Assembly: GCA_023213395.1 (NCBI GenBank)
Contig: CM041465.1
Coordinates: 38,261,741-38,325,740, forward strand
DNA length: 64,000 nt
Direction of reading: 5' to 3'
From: Cycas panzhihuaensis
Taxonomy: Eukaryota > Cycadophyta
Shown piece by piece: positions 31,251 through 41,331 of the stretch. Positions within the stretch are counted from its first letter, which is position 1, and each line of letters begins with the position of its first letter. A program made the translations under genes and the position numbers. Below the pieces are notes generated by a model, which searched no databases, had not been told where the DNA came from, and worked only from the letters and a program-made list of their open reading frames with translations.

Positions 31251-32130
31251 ATGCCTACAATGAAGACAACAGCGTGCCAAAAAACATTCCTACCAAAATT
31301 AAAGGAGTTTGAAGGATTACATGCTTAGTTCAAAGCCAAAGTCAAACAAGTAGGTTGGGGAGAGTACATATATCTAAGCCCTCTGTACTAGGATCAAGAA
31401 CTGATGGAAAATATATTGTTGGAGTTAAAAAAGGATTCGAAGAAAATTAAATTGGACGCAGAGACGATACACATAGTTACAGGGCTTCCAAAGGAGGGAG
31501 AAGTCACAATTGCCGCCAAGAGGTCAAAAGTGGACCAAGAAACCTGGCTAAAGGAGTTTGTTAGGAAAACACTTAGATACTATTAGGAGGCATTCCTGTA
31601 GTAGACATCAAGGACATAAGGTTGCAATGGATAGCAAAGGTGGTAAACACAAGGTTTTTATCAAAAAGGAAATATATATACATTCAAGAAGGAATGATGC
31701 CAGTACTACAAAGGGTTTGAGATGGGGAGCAACTGAATTGGTCAGAAGTTTTGGCCGTGAACATGGTACAACAGATTGGAGAGATAATGACACATCCATC
31801 CAGACACCCCTCCCTAATATTGGCTATTTTGATTCATCAATGTTTGAGAATACAACCTCCGTAATTGCCCATCTGCCCATATGAACCCCTAATGAAACAA
31901 TGGGTGGATGCATTTCCAAAAAACATTCAGGACATGGAGATTAAGAGAAGAGTAAAAAAGGAAATGACAAAAATTCTAAAAAGGCTTTAGCAAACTCCAA
32001 GAACTCCTATTCCACACCGTACCAAACAAGTGGTATGAAGAAGTGCTAAGAGGAGATAGGATGAGGGCGAACCTGAGAAAAAAGTTGAAGCAGAACCCTC
32101 CCTTGAGGAATGGATGGAGTTTCCCCCTAC
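31251..32130 (+). pseudogene. G1 ORF3, post-integrase ORF of unknown function
   Basis: Degenerate reading starts MPTMKTTACQKTFLPKLKEF at 31251 and passes through LELKKDSKKIKLDAETIHIV and LPKEGEVTIAAKRSKVDQET. With frame changes it continues through IRLQWIAKVVNTRFLSKRKY and a hydrophobic stretch near 31790-31870. Plant Tat/Athila elements often carry an extra ORF here, sometimes described as env-like; this sequence shows no signal peptide or clear transmembrane anchor. Its function is unknown, and at least five stops or shifts are present. Confidence 0.5.
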
Positions 32131-32445
32131 AATGAAAACATGGGAGACATCATCACAACCAACCCAAACATAAGGGAAAACAAAAGAAATAGTTCATTTA
32201 ATCAAGGAAATAGAGGAGGAATATAAGGTAGAAATAACTACCCTTCAAGAAAAAATCAAGGAAAAAGATGCTATAATTGCAACCCTTATCCAAATCAATG
32301 AGGAAATTTTGGCCACACGGGACCCAATGACATAGCAAAGGCAACAGGAGTATCCTTAGAGCAGAGAGGGGGAAGGATACCTTAAAAAGTTTTGAAATTT
32401 TGATGAGCAAGGATGCTCAACCCAATTTTGTTGACCTGGGATAGA
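32131..32445 (+). pseudogene. G1 3' coiled-coil-like end and untranslated region
   Basis: The frame starting near 32170 reads VHLIKEIEEEYKVEITTLQE, then KIKEKDAIIATLIQINEEIL, a heptad-like charged coiled coil. A stop follows at about 32333. A purine-rich run (agagagggggaagga) lies at 32365-32379, some 65 bp before the 3' LTR. The bases touching the LTR are not a good polypurine tract. Confidence 0.45.
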
Positions 32446-33050
32446 TGTTGGGGCATATTTTGGCACATAGACTATAAGGAAGATGGAATGCAGGCACCAA
32501 AAGGTACGATGACTTTGAGTCATAACCCTTCACTCAAGAGGCACCAAAAGGACATATTTAATGATACTTTAAAGATCATTCCAGTGGTGAGAACCAAGTA
32601 TTCAATCCATGAGGTAGTACAGCAGCCAAAGTCCGAAGGAGGACAATACAGATTAGAGATTTAACAGATGCATTACGTGATACATTCCCTTTTAGAATAC
32701 ATGTGACAGAATCTTGTATATACGACTGGAATGTATGCATGATACATTCTAGAACTGAATGTATTAGCCCTATTGTTTAATAAAGAGAAGGGTTACATGG
32801 AATATTGTATCTTATGCGTGCTATAATGATTATGTAATGGAACATATACTGATTGGTGTACTGCTGTGTGGAATCTATGATGATATTGTGATGAATTAAG
32901 GATGAATGTGTGGTAACATTGTGTGCATGATGACCTTAATGATAGTTAATGGGAAAAGAAGCATGTCGACTATATCCTAAGCTAGACCACAACCATTGAT
33001 CCCTTGACAAGTGTTGGTTTTCACAAGTGTAGTGAATCTTTAAATCAACA
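32446..33050 (+). repeat. G1 3' LTR (605 bp)
   Basis: It starts TGTTGGGGC and ends AATCAACA, followed by the ATGAC duplication. It lacks about 300 bases present in the 5' LTR after its first 45 bases. The remainder aligns throughout with scattered substitutions. Confidence 0.85.
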
Positions 33051-33561
33051 ATGACCATCCACCGTAGCTCATAGGTAACCAACCATTGAGCCTGTTGGTT
33101 GTTAGGATGTCCCTCATATACTTGATTCATCAGCATTGACTGAAAACTCAATCTTGGGGTTATAGTGTTGCAAAAGGAACTTGTTGTTGCTAGAAGCTTA
33201 TGCAATCATTACTACTAGAAGTTATTACTATACTTGTTGCTACCATTAGAATCCTATTGTGGACAAGAAAAAACTTCAAAAAAATTGAGATAAAAAAAAA
33301 CTTGTCCACAATTACCTCATATACCTATACCGTGGAAGTATGTTCCCCTTTTATCCTATACCTTCTGACATCTACAATCACTATGTATTGCACTGTATAT
33401 TGATATTGGGTCATTACAATAATTTTGATATGTGTCAGGATCACATCTCAACCTTATTCAACATTTGATCCATTCATGACTAGGTGTAAAAAAATATCAG
33501 GTGTTTGGCTAGCTAGGCTATACTTAGAAACAACATTCAACTAACCACATACAATAAAAGT
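33051..33561. other. Flank between G1 and C3, no gene
   Basis: There is no ORF with recognised motifs. The minus strand at 33205-32936 is open for 89 codons but overlaps the G1 LTR. The word at 33101-33140 (ggttgttaggatgtccctca) resembles 8497-8520 on the other side of G1. AAAGT at 33557-33561 is the C3 target duplication. Confidence 0.5.
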
Positions 33562-33928
33562 TGTTGAGGGAATGGATCTAGGGATCTAGTGCACTAACAC
33601 TACACAATGGCAAATAGTGGAGGCAAGCACAATGTACTCAACAAGAGAATGCTAATAGCTTGAGCTCAAAGAGGAGAAGTGTAGAATATGATCACTCTCC
33701 ATGTAATTTCAGCTTATATAATGAGGATGCTCATTAGGGTTTGGAATTTGAGTTTTCCCTCCCAATGACATTCAAATGAGATTACATGAAATTACAATGA
33801 AATGAACTTTATGTCATTTCACTTAAGTGACTTAGGCATAGTCACCTTATCCTAAAGTTATAAACATAAAAGTGACTTTATCTAATTCTAACTTCATGAA
33901 ATGACCATGTGACATTAACATTGTCACA
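33562..33928 (-). repeat. C3 3' LTR
   Basis: On the minus strand it begins TGTGACAATG, directly after the polypurine tract AAGGGGGGAT, and ends CCCTCAACA. TATATAA lies at about 33714-33720. Confidence 0.92.
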
Positions 33929-34380
33929 ATCCCCCCCTTAATGGCATAAGGTCATTTTCCTTTATCCTATTCTAATCTATGAGGTCTTCATTATAGCCTC
34001 ATTATTACATTGAGAAAAATTCTACAACCTACAAGACACTTTTGTGGGAAAACCCTCGGGGGAATAAAAACCCACGGACTTGACTTCCTATTCTATGAAG
34101 TGGCTCAGACGGCTCTTTGAGTGTAGCCAGATAGCCAAGCAATACAAGTTGGTTGTGCTTGATCCGGCCGAGTCTCCATATACCGCTTCGTCATCCCCCA
34201 TGCCCGCTCGTGTTTCATAGGTTCTGATTTTCGAAACAAGTACAACCCAACTCCTTTCGCGCCCATGAGGGGTTTTCACGAATGGGAGAGAGCAGAGACT
34301 TACTCTAATCCTTCCGCGCCCACAAGGGGTTTTCACGAATGGGATAGAGTATCTTTGGTCCTGTGTACCATCTCCTTCAA
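33929..34380 (-). other. C3 3' untranslated region with a short tandem repeat
   Basis: It lies between the RNase H stop and the 3' LTR. Two copies, about 60 bp apart, of ggggttttcacgaatggga occur near 34270-34288 and 34327-34345 with matching flanks (gcgccca before, agag after). No ORF of substance is present. Confidence 0.6.
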
Positions 34381-35119
34381 TCAGTTGGAGATGGAGGCCC
34401 TAAGGCCGAGCTGCTGTCGGAACTGTTCAAACTTCACTCTTTGCAATGGTTTGGTGAAGATATCACCACTTGATTTGTCAGGGCGTTGTTCCAATTGTAT
34501 TGTGCCGTCATGGATCGGTTCCGGATCTGTGGACTTTGTACAAATGTGCTTTGTACGATCATGAAAAACAGGATTCTTGGCCATGTGGATTCTTGTTGAT
34601 TGTCCACATGTAAGCTCGTTGGACCTATCCGGTGATATCCAAAGTATGTACGCCTTCGCGAAGCCATATCACCTCCTTGCTAGCCTCAGAAGCAACTATG
34701 TATTCGGCTTCAGTAGTAGAATCTGCAGTGATTTTCTGCCGCCTTGACCGCCATGAAATTGGAGCTATTCCAAGAAATGTGATGTACTCGGACGTTGATC
34801 TTCCTGTATTTTTGTCACCGGCAAAATCCGAGTCTGTGTATGCTGTAAGTCTGAAATCATTGTTGTGCTCATACAACAAACCAAGTTTGCTGGTCGTCTT
34901 TAGGTACTTCAACACTCGTATTGCTGCTTGCCAATGGTTCCGCTTTGGAGTTGTCATGTGACGGGCAAGAATACCAACGGCATGGGCAATATCTGGCCTT
35001 GTGTTGGTAACATAAATGAGGCTACCTACAAGTTGCCGATAAAGTGTTGCATCTGCCTCTCGAGTGTCTTCATCGGAAAGTTTGGCATTAGGCTCCATTG
35101 GAGTATACATCGCTCGCAT
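34381..35119 (-). pseudogene. C3 RNase H and RT connection
   Basis: Minus ORF 35119-34625 reads PMEPNAKLSDEDTREADATL, LVGSLIYVTNTRPDIAHAVG, AYTDSDFAGDKNTGRSTSEY and DSTTEAEYIVASEASKEVIW, an almost complete RNase H. The end is in another frame (HVDNQQESTWPRILFF, and AKNPVFHDRTKHI, then DIFTKPLQRVKFEQFRQQLG) finishing at 34381. The main break is near 34640. Confidence 0.85.
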
Positions 35120-35796
35120 CTTCTAATCCGAACTTGATTAGAAGATCGTTGATATATTTTCCTTGGGAGAGAAAAATTTTTCCATTGCATTGAGTTACCT
35201 CAATTCCCAAGTAATATCTCATTAGTCCGAGGTCAGATAGTTCGAAGGATTTTGACAAGTCCATCTTTAATTTGCTGATATCCTGCTCACTATTTCCAGT
35301 TATTGACATGTCGTCCACAAAGATCAGGAGATATGTGACTTTGCCTTTTTCTCTCTTAATAAACAAAGTTGCATCAATGTCTTGATAGTCACATACCTCA
35401 TATCCAAGTTGCCTCATTTTGTTGGACAACTTGGTGAACCAAGCGCGAGGGCTTGCTTTAGGCCATATAATGACTTTTTCGTCTACACACTTTCGCTCCG
35501 TCTGCTATCTCAAAGCCTTCAGTCGTGTCATGTAGATTTCTTCTTCCAAATCTCCATTGAGAAAAGCGGTTTCACATCGAGTTGGTGGATTTTCCAACTG
35601 TTGAGCGCCCAAGGCCACAAGTGCTCGATTGTGGGCCATTTGGTAGTTGGTGCGAAGACTTACGTAGTCGATGCCTTCCCTTTGGGTGAATCCTTTGCAA
35701 CCACCTCGCCTTGTGTTTTTCAAGGGTGCCATCCGATCCAGATTTATTTTTGAACACCCATTTGTTTCGACTACCTTCCTTCCCAAAGGCGATCAA
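35088..35796 (-). pseudogene. C3 reverse transcriptase
   Basis: The 5' part (35796-35505) is shattered, with EGIDYVSLRTNYQMAHNRAL and AFLNGDLEEEIYM recognisable. The 3' part (35429-35088) is open: YEVCDYQDIDATLFIKREKG, LLIFVDDMSITGNSEQDISK and KSFELSDLGLMRYYLGIEVT. The catalytic motif FVDD is intact. Confidence 0.82.
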
Positions 35797-36362
35797 CGAG
35801 CTCCCATGTACCGTTCTTGATCAAGGATTGGTATTCCTCATTCATGGCATTTCTCCAAACCGTGTGTTTCATGACTTCTTGGTATGATAGAGGCTCGTCA
35901 TTTGAAGCAAGGTGCGATTCTTGGTTCAAGCTCTATGGGAAGTGATGTTTGCTCCCTTGCTGTAGGCACTACTGAGTGCCGCTTTGCCTACCTCATCGAT
36001 CTCAAGTCTTTGTGCAATCGTAGGCTTCTCGAAAACCTTTGGTTGGGAATGAGGTTTTCATTTCCACAACATCCTGGCCTTCATTTTGATCCTGAAAAGG
36101 ATCATGGGAGATGTATGGTCCGGAGGTTGATGACATTGTTGGAGAAGACGGCCCTACAACTGAAGGTGGTGAAGGTGGTTCTTCTGCAACTCCTTTTCCT
36201 TTTGATGCTCGACGTGGTGATTCCTGGCTATTCTCCCAAGATGGCGCTGGGTTGGCGCACATTGGCACAGGATCTGAGTCAAGGATAGTGTCCTCCGGGG
36301 CTCTATTGTCAGATTCCAAAATTTTGAGTATTTCTTCAGTGTCTCCCCCCCAAATGTTGGAA
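35797..36362 (-). pseudogene. C3 integrase-RT linker
   Basis: The minus ORF that starts at 36457 continues to 36002 as a Ser/Pro/Glu-rich linker (GVAEEPPSPPSVVGPSSPTM). The expected KWYLKA-type entry to RT falls at 35900-35800 in a broken frame. There is no other gene. Confidence 0.6.
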
Positions 36363-37164
36363 TCAGACATCATATTTCTGGACATCGTTGTATCTATGAG
36401 ATGGTGCTTTAGAATCAAGTTGAAGTAGTTGATCCTCTGTCTCCGCAAACACCACATCTCTAGTGATAATGATCTTCTTTAATGTTGGAATGAAGACCTT
36501 GTACCCTTTCTTGTTCATGGGGTACCCAACAAAGATGCCCTTTAAAGCTCGCGGTTGAAGCTTATTTCTATGCTCATCAAGAATGTGAGCATAACAAGTA
36601 GAGCCAAAAATTTTGAAGTGATGGACTGAGGGGTCCGCCCACCATCGCTCATTTGGAGACGAGCCGAGCTTTGATGGACTTATGTTGTTCATGCGAGATT
36701 GCAGATAAATAGCTTTGACCCAAAGATATGCAGGCACATTCTTGAAGACAAGCATAGCCCGTGCCATATTCATTATGGTTCTATTAGCCCTTTCAGCAAC
36801 TCCATTCTCACGAGGGTACCGCAATAGTTGTTTGATGCTTGATCCTCACGACACAAGAAGTCTTGAATTCATTTGAAGTGTATTCGCCACCATTGTCGAT
36901 CTGAGACACTTGATTGATATCCGATTCCTTCTCTGTGAGAGTCTTGAATGCCTTGAATATCGTGAATGCTTCATCTTTTGATTTGAGAAAGGTCACCCAT
37001 GCCTTTCGAGTGAAGTCATCAATACATGTAATATAGTACCTCTTCCTGTGAGAGAAGGGATAGGCATAGGCCCACAAATGTCTCGAGTGTACTAATTCAA
37101 GAGGTTGGTGGCTTTCCATTGACTCTGGGGAAATGGCTGTATGTGGGATTTGGCAATAATGCAA
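36363..37164 (-). pseudogene. C3 integrase
   Basis: 37164-36808 reads YYITCIDDFTRKAWVTFLKS and SQIDNGGEYTSNEFKTSC, with both catalytic Asp regions present. 36824-36363 gives YPRENGVAERANRTIMNMAR, including the catalytic Glu region, then KIFGSTCYAHILDEHRNKLQ and FVGYPMNKKGYKVF. A single frame change near 36810-36830 separates the two pieces. Confidence 0.88.
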
Positions 37165-37800
37165 GCTTCACATTTGAATGGCTTAGAGGAAAATCTGGGT
37201 AGACCTGGAGTAGAATGAGAGATTTCCTTAAGCCGATCAAGTTTGACGTGTCCCGTGCAAGCATGCCAAAGAGCTTCTAGGACAAATTTTGGAATGAGTC
37301 AATGTGACATTATATGCAAGTTCTTCCACGACACGGATGGGGCAACAACTTGGTATGCGGAAGAAGACAATGTGGTTCCAAATCAATCTAAATAGCTTAC
37401 CTTCAAGTTTCCTACCATTACCACGTAACATGAAGGCGGATGAATAACACTAAGAACTTGATTATTAGTGACACTCGTGTCGAATCCACGGAGACAAGTG
37501 TGGATAACGAGAAGGTTTTGTTTGAGATGGGGAATATACAAGACATCTTTTAAAGTAAAATTGGGCGGGCACAGGAGCTTGTGCATATAGAGCCCATGCC
37601 TTGAACAGTTGTGTCGACTTATCGACCATGTGTACTACTCCGGTGACCTCTCGAATCAAAATCCCGAAGAAGTCTCGTTGACAAGTCATGTCTTTGGGTA
37701 GCTCCCGTGTCCATAACCCGCCTCGATGATGATGTTGATGCAACATTTGCTGTCAAGTGGTCGAGGTAGTGGCGAATCAAGGCGACAAATGGTCGTGCCA
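37165..37800 (-). pseudogene. C3 protease and integrase zinc-binding region
   Basis: VMDTGATQRHDLSTRL near 37700 carries a DTGA retropepsin motif, but the frame shifts within it. Downstream pieces are LKDVLYIPHLKQNLLVIHTC at 37586-37383, and CTGHVKLDRLKEISHSTPG with CEACIIAKSH near 37260-37150 (the HHCC finger). At least three frame changes are needed. Confidence 0.75.
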
Positions 37801-38870
37801 TAGTGTGCCTCGATGTACCTCTTAGGTCCGGAAGCAATAGATGAAGTGGATGCTTCCACGCTTTGTTGAATACGTGCCTCAATGAGATTTGCTCTCGCAA
37901 ATAAGTCATCATGACTCTCATCAACATTGTGGGCTTGATGTTGCTGTTGTTGATGACGAGGCAATCTGCTGTAGTCAATGCGGCAATCTTTTGCAAGGTG
38001 TCCTTTCCTGTTACACCTTTGACACGTGGGAGCATTGTTGTTTGGTCGTCTCGATTGATGCCTTTTGACTACTATTTTGTCACGACCTTGTTGTTGCCTA
38101 TGTGGTTGTCCCTGTTGCTTTCCCCGCCTCTTCCACGACCTCTTCTTCCTCCGTGAAGATTGACCTTGTTTGGTGTAGTATACTTCCTCGTCCATGTCAA
38201 CTTCAAAGGTCGCATTAGGAGTTGAATCAAAGTGGGAAGCTAGTAGTGAAGGTCTTGTCATGTTCAATAAACTTCTCGCCTAATGCTTGAAGTTGAGGGT
38301 CTTCGATGTGCCGGATGATGAAGATTTCCTAGCGTGTTCTTATAATCGTGAACATGTAGACCGGATTGAATTAGGAAGGCCCAAGTTATGCATTGGGTCT
38401 TAAAATCCCTATCAATGGCCTCGCTTAATGGGGCGAAGAGCATTGATGGTTTCATGTGCTCGCCCTTTCAGATTCGCATTTTGTTCATCTTCAATACCAT
38501 ATGAACAAACTCCAAGTCCGATCGAGTATCAAAGTTTCTTTTGAGGACTTGAGGACCTTGAAGGCGATGTCGTCTTTGCGTGTCATCGATCGGGTTGTGC
38601 AAGGAGTAATCTGTAACTAGCGGGATCCCCGCCCGATCTTCTGGTCTTCAATGATCCACCGCCGCCGCTGCGGATTATGAGCGAGAGGAGGCGGGGTGTG
38701 CCACCACTCTGCGGTGTGGTGTCGGTTGCAGTGTACTATCGGGGTTCGCTTCCAAGTGGTCCAAATGAGTCCCTCATACTTGGTCTGCTCTTAACTCCCG
38801 TGAACCATAGATCCCAATTCTCCTTCCCTTTTAGCATACAGTCACATTCTCGCTTGAAGTTGGTCGACAT
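37686..38870 (-). pseudogene. gag: C3 gag, decayed
   Basis: The likely start ATG at 38870-38868 reads MSTNFKRECDCMLKGKENWD, then a Trp-containing gag start with early stops. The core at 38600-38270 is fragmentary. The C-terminal part (38267-37686) is open: a Lys/Arg-rich stretch, knuckle CQRCNRKGHLAKDC at about 38025-37984, and a Gln/His-rich segment. The middle region contains several stops. Confidence 0.75.
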
Positions 38871-39934
38871 GGTGGTGTGAAAAGATGAATAAGAGTGATG
38901 TATATAAATGTGTATGAAAATGCACTAAGTAGAAGAAGGTGGAGTCACCGACACTTGTGACAGTCTACCCGACGCAGGGAATAATGAAGTAATGCAATGT
39001 AAGATGTGGAAGCAAAGAGATCACAAATAAGTATGTGATGTAAGTGATCTAATCAAGATAAGTGAGAAGGCCTATATAGAAGCCGGCATGTGGGTGCACA
39101 CAACTGAAAACCAAAGTGATGTAGGATGTGTAACAAACCCAAACCTCTAACTTGTATCCAAAGTAGGTGAGGTGTCGATGCCTAAGGGGCTTCTAGTATA
39201 TGTAGTTAATGGCCTTCACCATGATACCCGCACCGCTCCTTGGTGATGAAATCCAAGTAACGTGGAGCCAATCACCGGGTCCTCACCCAGTTCACCAATG
39301 AGCGATATACTCTCAAGAGAAATACGTGCATGTCCCACTATATGACGGATATTGGCCCAAATTAAATTAATTATCTTGATTAAGGGTTTTCGTTTTCCGG
39401 ATGGTTATCGGGATAATCCCCGATTGGAGGCCGAGGTATGGCTAACCCGTCCCTCCACCACTATACCTAAGTATGACCGGACCAGATGAAACTCACACCT
39501 CCCTTAGGGCTGGACTTGCCAACCTTGGTCTATTTCAACCAAGGCGGTATGCGACAAGTCAAGAACTGGCGGTATAAAGTCGTCGAGATGAGTTGATTTT
39601 AAGGAAAGTGCTCTTGTTCTCGAATGTCATGTAAAAATAATAAAACCGAATGTAAATGAATGTAAATGCTCCACTTAAGTGTTGTTGTTGCCGTGTCCAC
39701 CTAGTGCCCAAATGGCACTCTATGTGCCCAAGTGGCACTCAATGAAGTCTCCAAGTGCATGCAACCATTAAAATCATACACATGATGAGCCAAATCATCG
39801 GATATTGCTCCGATCCAGATGATTGGCTTTACAAAGGATTTAAGTACCTTGTTCTTTTTACAAAATGGCCAAAATAGGCCTCTAAAAGCCACAAAGGCTA
39901 TAAATGTCTTTAAAAAACCCCTTTTACATACAAT

Positions 39935-39971
<37 letters not shown>

Positions 39972-40950
39972 AGGGGAAAACAAAACTAAAAATTTGAGAA
40001 ATACAAGGTACACTGAAAATTCAAATTTTCAGCAAACTAAGTCTGCTGTTGGGCAGACTGTACCGCTATATGGCACAAATTTCAAAAATTTTTGAAAAAT
40101 TAAAATTTTCCAGATTTGCTCGCCTTCACCTGCACTTTCCAAATATACAAAAATTTTGAAAAATCTTGTCAAAACAGGCAAAAAGCCAGTTTTAACTCGC
40201 GGCCAAAATGTACTAGAAAACCTAAAAATGTCATAACTTTTCAACGGAGCGTCGGATTCATGTGAGACTTGTCCCAAATGATAGATCGGGACGAGGAGAT
40301 CCAAAAACATGTATTACAGCAGGAAAAACTCCTCAGATTTTTGTAGATCCGAGATTTTAAATTTGAAAATGACTGCAAAACAGGCTGTTTGACCCCTTTA
40401 AACTCAAAATCTCACGCCGCTCCAGAGACAAAGTGCTTAGGATGCCAAGACGCACCCATCGTGAAATTTCGTGCGATTCTGGGCACTTTGATTTTTGGCC
40501 GTACCGCCATACGAAATCCGTACAAATTGCACTGCGTCCGTACGGTTTGATTTTATACTTTAAAACCTGCCTCTAATCGGTGAGAGTCACTGACTTCTTC
40601 TTCTGCAACCTTGAAATCGACTTTTCGCAAAAATGGCCAAAATAGACCAAAATGCCGATTTGAGGCTCAAAAGATGGTTGATAATTGCTATCACCGAAAG
40701 CAATTCCTGTGCTCCTTTAGGCCTGCAAATAGGTTGCTTTTAAGCAGCCACACTCCTTCTTCTTATCTGCAGAAATAAGATAGTACAACAACATATAATT
40801 TTGTACTAAAAATCTGCTATAAAAAGAGCTTTAAAAAATGGATTTTTTTAAAAAATCCTCAACTCTTCACTTCACATGAATGGTGAAGAAGAGGAGAATA
40901 TAGCTTGCAATCTCCTTGCAAGTGAGTGTGGCACTAGGATCCACCCAATG
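38871..40950 (-). other. C3 leader, noncoding, with a 30-base T run
   Basis: This is 2.1 kb of leader without a believable ORF. A run of 30 T lies at 39937-39966 on the plus strand (poly-A on the element's sense strand). Text near 40930 leads into the PBS. Confidence 0.6.
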
Positions 40951-40962
40951 GCTCTGATACCA
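40951..40962 (-). other. C3 primer-binding site
   Basis: The minus strand reads TGGTATCAGAGC, an exact match to the initiator-Met consensus, 2 bp from the 5' LTR. Confidence 0.92.
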
Positions 40963-40964
40963 CT

Positions 40965-41331
40965 TGTTGAGGGAATGGATCTAGGGATCTAGTGCACTAA
41001 CACTACACAATGGCAAATAGTGGAGGCAAGCACAATGTACTCAACAAGAGAATGCTAATAGCTTGAGCTCAAAGAGGAGAAGTGTAGAATATGATCACTC
41101 TCCATGTAATTTCAGCTTATATAATGAGGATGCTCATTAGGGTTTGGAATTTGAGTTTTCCCTCCCAATGACATTCAAATGAGATTACATGAAATTACAA
41201 TGAAATGAACTTTATGTCATTTCACTTAAGTGACTTAGGCATAGTCACCTTATCCTAAAGTTATAAACATAAAAGTGACTTTATCTAATTCTAACTTCAT
41301 GAAATGACCATGTGACATTAACATTGTCACA
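40965..41331 (-). repeat. C3 5' LTR
   Basis: It appears identical in sequence and length to 33562-33928. On the minus strand it runs from TGTGACAATG at 41331 to CTCAACA at 40965. Confidence 0.92.

Larger units (their letters stand above)
8564..33050 (+). mobile_element. G1: Ty3/gypsy LTR retrotransposon with extra 3' ORF, interrupted by R2 and C2
   Basis: LTRs at 8564-9465 and 32446-33050 share their first 45 bases and most of the rest. They are flanked by a perfect 5-bp duplication ATGAC (8559-8563 and 33051-33055). The order gag, protease, RT, RNase H, integrase is gypsy. After removal of R2 (11905-17414) and C2 with I2 (19419-28067), about 10.3 kb remain. The long post-integrase region with a further ORF and several CCHC knuckles suggest the Tat/Athila group of plant Ty3/gypsy; this is inference. 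All domains carry stops. Confidence 0.85.
33562..41331 (-). mobile_element. C3: Ty1/copia element with apparently identical LTRs but decayed coding
   Basis: Two 367-bp LTRs (33562-33928 and 40965-41331) show no difference in a base-by-base reading. They are flanked by AAAGT (33557-33561 and 41332-41336). The PBS, polypurine tract and copia order gag, protease, integrase, RT, RNase H are present on the minus strand. Total length is 7.8 kb, with a 2.1-kb leader. Gag, protease and RT have many frameshifts. Identical LTRs normally mean very recent insertion, which contrasts with the broken genes. Confidence 0.92.

Noticed and set aside
31608-31799. Minus ORF over G1 ORF3
   Set aside because: A shadow of the decayed plus-strand ORF3 reading.
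39937-39966. Poly-T as the poly-A tail of a retrocopy or LINE
   Set aside because: No coding remnant or TSD flanks it and it sits in the C3 leader; simple homopolymer expansion is adequate.
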